NCBI RefSeq assembly: GCF_003063355.1
Contig: NZ_NESH01000001.1
Coordinates: 434,001 to 498,000, forward strand
Reading direction: 5' to 3'
Source: Limnohabitans sp. Bal53
GTDB taxonomy: Bacteria; Pseudomonadota; Gammaproteobacteria; Burkholderiales; Burkholderiaceae_C
Length of the DNA stretch: 64,000 nt
Both the position numbers and the translations under genes were made by a program. Positions 37,511 to 44,151 of this stretch are shown here, piece by piece; positions within the stretch are counted from its first letter, which is position 1; each line of letters opens with the position of its first letter. The notes below the pieces were generated by a model. The model had not been told where the DNA came from and ran no database searches. It saw only the letters and a list, made by a program, of their open reading frames with translations.

Positions 37511-39187
37511 ATGGAAATATCAGACAGTGAAGTTCGAACAACCATCGCAAACCTTGCAGATGTTGTGAGGGCCGAAAATATTCAATCAACCGGCTATCTT
37601 GACTTATATGTCGGGCATGACGCGCTAGACAGCTTAAATAATGTAAATAATCAAGTTGTTTATGGTCGCCGAGGCTCCGGAAAGACTCACCTGCTAAAAG
37701 CCCTCCAGGAAAGAGTAAATGGAGAATTCTCAGAATCACGACGAATTGCAGTCTATATCGACTCAAGAAAAATACTTCCACACTCAGAAGCCAACAGCCT
37801 CACCCCTGAGCAAACTGCACTTGTAGTATTTCGAAATATAATACAAAAATTAATCGACGCTTTTTCTGAAAATGTTCGCCCAATCTTCGGAAGAGCAGAT
37901 GTTATATCTATTCGAACTGACCCTCTTGACGAAGATGCAAAGGAAAATCTTAACAGAATTCTAAAGATAATCAATTTAGAGCTTCAGGGTAAGTCCATAC
38001 TGCGTCTTGCCGAAGTTCCAGTCACTCGAGAAGAGATATCCAAAACAAACAAAGGACTAACACTCTCATCCAGTCCTGGAGTCGCTTATGACAAGAAGAA
38101 CGAATTCCGAAATCAAACGACAGTAAATGAGACCTCATTCATCAGCATCTTTGATATTGCAGAAAATCTTGAAAAATTAGTTGAATGGCTAGACCTAAAT
38201 CGAGTTATTTGTCTTGTTGATGAATGGTCAGAGGTCCCTGTCTCTGCACAAAGACATTTGGCAGAAATGATAAAAAAGGCCTTCATAGCCAGCAAGTTTT
38301 CTTTCAAAGTTGCAGCGATTCCAAATAGAACCGATCTTGGAATTAAAACTGGGGAAAAGTTCTATGGCCTTGAAGATGGCGGCGACATTTTTGGGTATCA
38401 ATTAGATAATCGTTATGTGTTTGAGATAGACAAAATCAAGACGCGGCATTTCTTCAATCAGCTTCTTCACAAACACATAGAAGCCACAACACCTGAATTA
38501 ACCTCCAAACTGCTTGGAAAAAAGAGAACCGAAAACTTCATCAATCTATTTCTAACCAATAAGGCACTTGGCGAACTTCTTATAGCATCAGCAGGAATTC
38601 CAAGAGACTTCATCAACCTCTTTATACATTCTTACGAACAATTTAAAGACTCAAATGCAAAGCATATTTCGGTAAAAAATATCAGACTTGCAACTTCAGG
38701 ATGGTACGAAACTGATAAAAAGAAACAGGTCGATGATAACCCCACTGAAAAAGCGCTACTTCAAGCGATAGTTCAAGAAATAGTGGTAAATAAAAACTCC
38801 AGCCACTTCATGATCGGTGAGCAATATTCCACAAATCCTCACATTCAATCGTTGATTGATTTTCGCGTGCTACACCTCAGAAAAAAAGGTTATTCACACA
38901 AAGACTTGGCTAAAGAGACCTTCAACGTCTACTCTATCGACTACGGTTGTTACAATCATCTAAACATAACAAGAACCAATTTAGATAACGATTTTCTTGC
39001 AAACATAGCGGTACATGAAGACATTCGAGATATCCGACGCATTTATTTAAATGATTCATTTATGCAAAAGTTTCAGCTTAATATTGGGGAAGCCTTTTAC
39101 TGTCCTCTCTGCAAAAAAGCGGTTGATATCAATCACCCTGCATACGTTAAACAAAAAATCTGTAATCATTGCTACGAAAAGATTTAA
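37511..39187 (+). CDS. AT-rich P-loop ATPase with C-terminal zinc ribbon, unknown function
   Basis: 558 residues. Walker A is GRRGSGKTHLL (residues 52-62) and Walker B is RVICLVDEWSEVP (231-243, with D237 and E238); KVAAIPNRTDLG (266-277) sits where a sensor segment would be. Residues about 410-490 look like a winged-helix region, and C531/C534 with C551/C554 make a zinc ribbon at the extreme C terminus. The layout recalls ORC/Cdc6- or STAND-like ATPases seen as single genes in defence islands, but no named family is recognised. GGGAAG precedes the ATG. Base composition (under 40% GC by eye) and codon use differ sharply from all neighbours, a sign of transfer. It has no partner gene. Confidence 0.85.
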   Translation: MEISDSEVRTTIANLADVVRAENIQSTGYLDLYVGHDALDSLNNVNNQVVYGRRGSGKTHLLKALQERVNGEFSESRRIAVYIDSRKILPHSEANSLTPEQTALVVFRNIIQKLIDAFSENVRPIFGRADVISIRTDPLDEDAKENLNRILKIINLELQGKSILRLAEVPVTREEISKTNKGLTLSSSPGVAYDKKNEFRNQTTVNETSFISIFDIAENLEKLVEWLDLNRVICLVDEWSEVPVSAQRHLAEMIKKAFIASKFSFKVAAIPNRTDLGIKTGEKFYGLEDGGDIFGYQLDNRYVFEIDKIKTRHFFNQLLHKHIEATTPELTSKLLGKKRTENFINLFLTNKALGELLIASAGIPRDFINLFIHSYEQFKDSNAKHISVKNIRLATSGWYETDKKKQVDDNPTEKALLQAIVQEIVVNKNSSHFMIGEQYSTNPHIQSLIDFRVLHLRKKGYSHKDLAKETFNVYSIDYGCYNHLNITRTNLDNDFLANIAVHEDIRDIRRIYLNDSFMQKFQLNIGEAFYCPLCKKAVDINHPAYVKQKICNHCYEKI

Positions 39188-39279
39188 GTAAAATAATTCT
39201 TTCGACCTACATAACCATAAGCTCCCCAAAACTGTGAACAAGTTGAAAATAGAGATTTCCATTTCTTTGAGGGTGAGAG

Positions 39280-39342
39280 ATGGGGAAGCTCAGATTTACG
39301 GAAAGCCAGATTGTTGGAATCTTGCGTGAAGGTGAGGCGGGC
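39280..39342 (+). pseudogene. Remnant of IS3-family transposase OrfA
   Basis: The first 21 codons, MGKLRFTESQIVGILREGEA and a Gly, match the N terminus of IS3-family OrfA proteins (helix-turn-helix start R-F-T-E-x-Q-I-V-x-I-L). Homology stops at 39342, and the next base is the end of the hsdR fragment on the other strand. The rest of the element is gone. Bases 39188-39279 hold its AT-rich leader and nothing else visible. Confidence 0.75.
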
Positions 39343-39946
39343 CTATCCAATGGCCCCACCAACCCCCTTAAATTTCTCCACAAACGCAGCCACCTTTTGA
39401 AACACGGTCTGCTTTTTGGTCAGGTACAGCGGGTTCAGGGGGCTCATTTTGGGGAGCATGGCGTTGAGTTCGGTGCCGTTGTCGCTGGCGTATTCGCGTT
39501 TGAGTGAGTGGACGATGTAGCGCTTGGCGGCTTCGGCGTTCAGGTTTTCTGAGCTGATCAGCTCTTGCGCTTCGCGCAGCTGTTCGGCTTGCGCGAAGGT
39601 GAAGAAGGCTTCGATCACGCTGGCTTTGTCGTCGAACTGGCTCAGGTCCGTCTGGTTGATGAAGTCCACCAACAAACTCTCTTTGGCACGGTTGTCCAAG
39701 CTGGCGCGAATGGCGCGGCGCACCTCTTCCACCAAGGCGGCTTTGGTCTTGACCTTTTTGTTGTTGTCAAAAATCAGCTCAAGGATGTAGTCCAGGTTGA
39801 TCTCTTGCGACTTGAGCAAGTCCACCTCAAACACCACATCGTCCCAATCGACGTTCGACTGCTCTGGTGCCCCGCCCTCACGCTGGCGGCGCAGCCAATC
39901 GCGAATGTCGTTGTAGGCCGATCGGTAGTCTTGTGCTGGAGTTTTA
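39343..39946 (-). pseudogene. C-terminal fragment of type I restriction enzyme subunit HsdR
   Basis: The frame reads [15 protein letters not shown] at its start, then [40 protein letters not shown] and the natural end [17 protein letters not shown] ... GVGG, all typical of the C-terminal helical domain of HsdR. It represents only the last 200 or so of about 1000 residues: the helicase and nuclease parts, hsdM and hsdS are absent, and an in-frame stop lies at about 39975. An internal ATG at 39837 is not a real start. Confidence 0.85.
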
Positions 39947-40003
39947 GCTAAAACAGAGTTCAGATAAAACGAACTTTACGAAATAAACCAATCAACCCAA
40001 AAT

Positions 40004-40036
40004 AACGGGGCCAGCATGTTGTTTGCTGGCCCCGTT
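40004..40036. repeat. 13-bp perfect hairpin, with a related copy at 42301
   Basis: AACGGGGCCAGCA and TGCTGGCCCCGTT pair perfectly around TGTTGTT. Together with the preceding ACGAACTTTACGAA (from 39969) it resembles ACGAAATTTACGAA at 42302 followed by a weaker version of the hairpin (42330-42361). The two copies bracket the 2.3-kb remnant-rich zone. The T tail is too short for a confident terminator. Confidence 0.6.
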
Positions 40037-40051
40037 TCATTTGGAAATCCC

Positions 40052-40141
40052 ATGATTGTTCTCAAATGCTCACAAGACAAATTGCTGTCTGTCTTGCAAT
40101 CAATGTCAAACATCATTGAACGTCGATGGACACTACCATCG
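40052..40141 (+). pseudogene. 5' fragment of dnaN (DNA polymerase III beta clamp)
   Basis: The 30 codons MIVLKCSQDKLLSVLQSMSN and IIERRWTLPS match the start of betaproteobacterial DnaN (MIVLKATQDKVLxVLQSVxG, IVERRHTLPI). After that the frame loses all similarity. The Ala-Thr pair changed to Cys-Ser and several synonymous changes show it is old and not under the constraint of a complete clamp. Bases 40142-40373 carry no recognisable gene. Confidence 0.7.
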
Positions 40142-40373
40142 ATAGTTGAGTGCTGCACCTCGTCGGATCAAATTGTGACAACGTCTGTGCCAATGCCCCC
40201 CGGGCTGATTGGGCTGCTAAGGCACTTGATAGCTTCAAAAACTTCAAATCTCAAATCGCACGGTCACAAGCCCACAACGGCTGAGGGGCCCAATCACCGC
40301 ACGGGGTTTTTCAGCGCCCAAAAGCTGAACATGCGCAACGCGCCATGAGCGTGGACCTTTGCAGAAACACACC

Positions 40374-40841
40374 ATGAACACCCTCACCTTCCCTCTCTCT
40401 GCCATCCCAGATTTGCCCCGTGACAAAGCCAGCCGCCAAGACCCTTACGCATCAGAAGCGCAAACCAATGCGCTGCTGCGCTTTGGCGCGCAGTACCGGC
40501 TGCAACGCATTCAGGCAGCTGACATGATCACCACCGACGAAGCTGCCACCCTGTCGGGCACTACCCGCGTGACCATGAACGCCTGGATCAAAAGCCGCCG
40601 CTGCATTGGCGTGTCGCACCTGCGCCGGGGCAACAAGCTGCCCCGCTGGCAGTTCGAGCCGTTCATCTTTCCGGTCATCGCGCCCATGGCTGCCGCTTTG
40701 GGTTCGACCGACGGCTGGCAATTGCTGGCTTTCCTGGAAAGCCCGCACCCGGCACTGGACGGCCAGTCACCCCGCACCGCGCTGGAGCAAGGCACACCCG
40801 CCCAGCGCGTGATCGATCTGGCGACGGCAGAGGGGCATTGA
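40374..40841 (+). CDS. Orphan Xre/MbcA/ParS-type antitoxin-like protein
   Basis: 155 residues. Residues 48-100 (MITTDEAATLSGTTRVTMNA, WIKSRRCIGVSHLRRG) look like a helix-turn-helix. The C terminus LAFLESPHPALDGQSPRTAL followed by EQG...AQRVIDLA has the LDGxxPxxxLExG pattern of the MbcA/ParS/Xre toxin-binding domain. Such antitoxins normally pair with a RES-domain toxin, but no toxin gene adjoins it. The ATG at 40374 was preferred to one at 40359. GC content is normal for the window. Confidence 0.6.
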   Translation: MNTLTFPLSAIPDLPRDKASRQDPYASEAQTNALLRFGAQYRLQRIQAADMITTDEAATLSGTTRVTMNAWIKSRRCIGVSHLRRGNKLPRWQFEPFIFPVIAPMAAALGSTDGWQLLAFLESPHPALDGQSPRTALEQGTPAQRVIDLATAEGH

Positions 40842-40939
40842 ACGCCTATTTTCTTCAACTCCCGCAGCTTGCGTGCATTACGCTGCTGGACTTCCCAGAC
40901 GCCGATTGAAACGACGTCAATCGTTAATTTTCCGAGTCG

Positions 40940-41116
40940 ATGCAACCCCAATTCATACTCCACTTCTGGTTCACCGAACTCACCCCCAAGGACCACTTCG
41001 CCAAAGACGCTGCCTTGGACGAAGCCATCCGCACCCGCTTCGGGGCCACGCTGGCGGCGGCGGCGCAGTGTGAGTTGTTTGGCTGGCGCACCACGCCCGA
41101 GGAGTTGGCGTTTTGA
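40940..41116 (+). pseudogene. Truncated DUF924 gene, copy 1
   Basis: A 58-codon frame starting MQPQFILHFWFTELTPKDHF and containing KDAALDEAIRTRFGATLAAA and ELFGWRTTPE is the N-terminal quarter of a DUF924 protein (normally about 180-200 residues). It then runs into EELAF and a stop, before the VLDQFSRNxYR block that should follow. About 137 bases of it are repeated at 41863. Confidence 0.8.
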
Positions 41117-41156
41117 GTGAGCCGGGGTCGGGCTTTTAGCCATGCCTAGCCTTGTG

Positions 41157-41172
41157 TTGTCATTCTTGACAA
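41157..41172. promoter_or_regulatory. Inverted repeat upstream of tumE
   Basis: TTGTCA-TTCT-TGACAA is a perfect inverted repeat 31 bases before the tumE start, in the promoter region. A TA-autoregulation site is the likely role. Confidence 0.45.
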
Positions 41173-41183
41173 CATTTAAATTA

Positions 41184-41203
41184 TGTTGGCAAAATAGCCA
41201 ACA
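41184..41203. promoter_or_regulatory. Inverted repeat touching the tumE start codon
   Basis: TGTTGGC-AAAATA-GCCAACA is a perfect inverted repeat whose last base is the A of the tumE ATG. No ribosome-binding site is present between it and the start, so the site may control both transcription and a leaderless or poorly translated toxin start. Confidence 0.5.
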
Positions 41204-41487
41204 TGTCTGCCGAACTGATTACCCGCTTCAAGAACATCACACCCGATGGTGGCGTGATCGAGTTGGTGGTCTGGAAGGTGCCCACCCCGGTTCCACCCAC
41301 CGAACACGGCTTCAAATACCGAGCGGTTTATGCCATGGATGGCGTGCGCATCGTTGGCTTTGACAACGAGCGGGGCAATGGCGACCACTGCCATTTGGAC
41401 GGGCAAGAGCTGCCTTACACAATCACAGGCGTGGACCAACTGGTGGAAGACTTCATTGCCGCCGTAGCGGCCAGGAGAGCAACATGA
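41203..41487 (+). CDS. TumE-family toxin
   Basis: 94 residues. The core YRAVYAMDGVRIVGFDNERG, GDHCHLDG and a C-terminal VEDFIAAV helix match the TumE family of small type II toxins (YRxVY, VGYDNERGKGDHxH, LIxDF). The biochemical activity of TumE is not well described. It is first in a two-gene unit and overlaps the antitoxin gene by 4 bases (ATGA). Two perfect palindromes precede it. It sits between two broken copies of a DUF924 gene. Confidence 0.75.
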   Translation: MSAELITRFKNITPDGGVIELVVWKVPTPVPPTEHGFKYRAVYAMDGVRIVGFDNERGNGDHCHLDGQELPYTITGVDQLVEDFIAAVAARRAT

Positions 41488-41837
41488 CTGAGCGATTTTT
41501 GACGATTACCCTGCAACCCGACTGGCAAGCCGGTTTGCGTGCCGCATCCCATGCGGCACAGCAAGACACTTACCAAGGCGAAGTGCTCAACTTTGAAAGC
41601 CCCGGCCACTTCTTTGGCCAGCTGACAGAAAAGCGCTGGGCGCTGGTGCGTACGGCGCAAGGCAAAGGCGAGCTTTCGGTGCGCGAGCTGGCACGATTGG
41701 TGGACCGCGATGTCAAGCGCGTGCACGAAGACGTGGTGGTGCTGGCCGAACTGGGACTGCTTGAGCGCACCGAGTCTGGCGGTGTGCTCTGCCCTTACTC
41801 CTCTATGCACATTGACATGTACCTCAAGGCGGCATGA
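41484..41837 (+). CDS. TumA-type antitoxin, winged-helix DNA-binding protein
   Basis: 117 residues. The C-terminal half is a winged helix: GELSVRELARLVDRDVKRVH, EDVVVLAELGLLERTESGG, as in the HVO_A0114-like DNA-binding proteins that accompany TumE toxins. The N-terminal half (TFLTITLQPDW-like, FESPGHFFGQLTEKRW) probably binds the toxin. It likely represses the pair through the two palindromes at 41157-41203. Confidence 0.75.
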   Translation: MTERFLTITLQPDWQAGLRAASHAAQQDTYQGEVLNFESPGHFFGQLTEKRWALVRTAQGKGELSVRELARLVDRDVKRVHEDVVVLAELGLLERTESGGVLCPYSSMHIDMYLKAA

Positions 41838-41849
41838 GCCCAGCTGTCA

Positions 41850-42060
41850 TGCAGCCTCCTTTTCTGGTTCAGCGAACTCACCCCCAAGGACCACTTCGCC
41901 AAAGACGCCGTCTTGGACGAAACCATCCGCACCCGCTTCGGGGACACGCTGGCGGCCGCGGCGCGGTGTGAGTTGTTTGCCTGACGCACCACGCCCGAGG
42001 GGCGTTTGGCCGAGGTCTAGGTGCTCGACCAGTTATCGCGGAAGGTTTATCGCGAAACCG
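41850..42060 (+). pseudogene. Broken DUF924 gene, copy 2
   Basis: From 41863 this repeats copy 1 at more than 90% identity over about 137 bases (FWFSELTPKDHFAKDAVLDE) and extends further into EGRLAEV and VLDQLSRKVYRE, the conserved DUF924 continuation that copy 1 lacks. It has a TGA (in place of the Trp of copy 1), a TAG before VLDQ, and a frameshift near the start, and fades out by about 42060. Confidence 0.8.
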
Positions 42061-42106
42061 CATCAACTGGAACCGACCATCAGCAACCATAAGGAGCGCC
42101 TGTTTA

Positions 42107-42278
42107 ATGAAACCCGGTACTTGGCCGACCGCCACGACCCATTATTGAGGCGTTGCGAGACCCGGTTTATTTGTCGAGATGCTTTGTAGATACCGGTGCG
42201 CTCTGCTGGCCCAACGGGCTGGAACTTTCAGCCGCTCGACTGTATGAGCTGTCTCATGCCCTCAAAGCCGCTGCTTGA
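42107..42278 (+). pseudogene. Degenerate DUF2442-like gene
   Basis: An ATG at 42107 with AAGGAG 10 bases upstream starts MKPGTWPTATTHY and a stop; in another frame the sequence continues IIEALRDPVYLSRCFVDTGA, LCWPNGLELSAARLYELS and ends at 42278. The second part has the LRDPxYFxxxxVDxGxLxWPNGxDL pattern of DUF2442, a small family often paired as antitoxin with DUF4160 toxins. It is broken by a frameshift. Bases 42279-42472 hold the related hairpin copy and no supported gene. Confidence 0.5.
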
Positions 42279-42472
42279 TCAGAAACGATCTCAACAAGAT
42301 AACGAAATTTACGAATTTTCCTAAAATCACGGGGTCAGTATCTTGGGTGCTGGCCCTGTTTCGTTGGTCAAGCGGGTACACCTGGAAGAACACCACGAAC
42401 ACCTGGATCAAATTGACCGCCGCATGGGCGTGTCGGAAGATCTTCGAGGCCTGCAACCGCCTCGATCAACAT

Positions 42473-44110
42473 TCACCGACTCTGCCTGAGGGTCCGACTC
42501 AGCAAGATCACCGGGATCAAACCCACCAGCACCAGCGCCAGCGAGGGCAAAGCCGCCTCACCCAAGCGCTCGTCGCGCGCCAGCTGGTAGGCCACCACGG
42601 CCAGGGTATCGCTGTTGAAGGGGCGCAGCACCATGGTGGCGGGCAGCTCCTTCATCACGTCCACAAACACCAGCAAGGCGGCGGCGATGGTGGTGCGCTG
42701 CAACAGGGGCGCGTGCACACGGCGCATCAAGCCCCAGCCCGTCACGCCCAGCATGCGGGCCGAGTCGTCCAGGCTGGCCGGAATGCGCGCATAGCCGCTT
42801 TGTACCGACTGCAGCGCCACAGCGCAAAAACGCACCAAGTAGGCCCAAACCAGGCCGAGTGATGTGGCCGTGATCCAGGCCCCCGCCGACGAGGCGGGCC
42901 AGGTTTGTTGAATCCAGCCCACAGGCAAGAGCAAACCGACCACCACCACCGCACCGGGTATGGCATACCCCAAGCCCACCAGCTGGATCGCGCCCTGGCT
43001 GATGCGGTCGGCCCGGGTGCGCACGCTGAAAGCCAGCGCCAGCGCCACACCCACCGCCAGCACCGCCGTGATGGCGCCCAAGCGCAAGCTGGTCCAGGCC
43101 CACTGGCCAAAGCGCTCCCAAGGCATCTCCGTCGTTTCGCCCATAAAAGCCCGCAGCATGATCAGCACCGGCAGCACAAAGCCCAGCAGCACGGGCAAGC
43201 TGCAGACCGTCCACGCCAACACGCGGAGCGTGCCATGCAGCTGCACCGGCTGCGCTTCTGCCGATCCTTGGCGCGAACCACGCCCTTGGTTGAAGCGCAT
43301 GCGCTTTTGGGCGCGTTGCTCCAGCTGCAGCAAGACCACCACCACGCCCAACAGCACCGTGGCCAGTTGGGCCGCCGCGATGCGGTTGTCCATGGACAGC
43401 CAGGCTTTGTAAATGCCGGCCGTGAAGGTCTGGATGCCGAAATAGCTCGACACACCAAAGTCAGCCAGGGTTTCCATGAGCGCCAGCGCCACCCCTGCCG
43501 CCACGGCGGGGCGTGCCAGCGGCAAGGCGATTTCACGGATGCGGCGGGACAAAGGGGCGCCCAGCAGGCGGGCCGCTTCCATCAAACCCGAAGCCCGCTC
43601 CACCAAAGCAGTGCGGGCCAGCAAATAAACGTAGGGGTACAAAGACAAAGTGAACACCAGCGCCGCGCCCCAGACGCTGCGCACATCGGGCCACAAACGG
43701 CCTTGCAAACCCAGCGCCTCACGCAGGGCCACCTGCAGCGGCCCGCTGAACTGCAAAAAGTCGGTGTAGGCGTAGGCCACCACATAGGCCGGCATGGCCA
43801 GCGGCAAGAGCAGCAGCCATTCAAAAACGCCGCGCCCCGGAAAATCAAACAAGGTCACCAGGGCGGCTGTGGCCAAGCCCAGCACCGTCACACCCACCGC
43901 CACCATCAGGCACAGGCCCAACGTGGTCAGCGCGTAATCGGGCAGCACGGTGGCCGCCATTTCGCGCAAGATGCTGGCGCTCTCGCCACTCCACTGCAGC
44001 CACGAGCCGAGCACGGCCAACACCGGCAAGGCCAAAGCCAGCGCCAGCAGCGCAAACAGCAAAGAGGGGAGACCCGATAAACGGCGGGCCAAGGTGGTCA
44101 GCATAGCCAT
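42473..44110 (-). CDS. fbpB: Iron(III) ABC transporter permease (FbpB type)
   Basis: About 545 residues, a fused double permease with two sets of six helices. Each half has the EAA loop that docks on the ATPase (EAARLLGAPLSRRIREIALP and DDSARMLGVTGWGLMRRVHA). LMETLADFGVSSYFGIQTFT in the first half is typical of ferric ABC permeases. The ATG at 44110 is preferred; ATG at 44104 is close by. It is divergent from fbpC with about 40 bases between starts. No periplasmic FbpA is in the window. Confidence 0.9.
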   Translation of the reverse strand: MAMLTTLARRLSGLPSLLFALLALALALPVLAVLGSWLQWSGESASILREMAATVLPDYALTTLGLCLMVAVGVTVLGLATAALVTLFDFPGRGVFEWLLLLPLAMPAYVVAYAYTDFLQFSGPLQVALREALGLQGRLWPDVRSVWGAALVFTLSLYPYVYLLARTALVERASGLMEAARLLGAPLSRRIREIALPLARPAVAAGVALALMETLADFGVSSYFGIQTFTAGIYKAWLSMDNRIAAAQLATVLLGVVVVLLQLEQRAQKRMRFNQGRGSRQGSAEAQPVQLHGTLRVLAWTVCSLPVLLGFVLPVLIMLRAFMGETTEMPWERFGQWAWTSLRLGAITAVLAVGVALALAFSVRTRADRISQGAIQLVGLGYAIPGAVVVVGLLLPVGWIQQTWPASSAGAWITATSLGLVWAYLVRFCAVALQSVQSGYARIPASLDDSARMLGVTGWGLMRRVHAPLLQRTTIAAALLVFVDVMKELPATMVLRPFNSDTLAVVAYQLARDERLGEAALPSLALVLVGLIPVILLSRTLRQSR

Positions 44111-44151
44111 CGATTGTAGGAGCGCCAAACAACCTGCCTACAATCCAGAGC

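Noticed and set aside
40142..40290. A frame reading ANAPRADWAAKALDSFKNFK before a stop, reminiscent of an antitoxin C terminus
   Set aside because: Too short and too weak a resemblance, with no start or partner gene.
42363..42472. A frame reading HLEEHHEHLDQIDRRMGVSE next to the fbpB stop
   Set aside because: Protein-like composition but no family recognised and no start; may be a further remnant.
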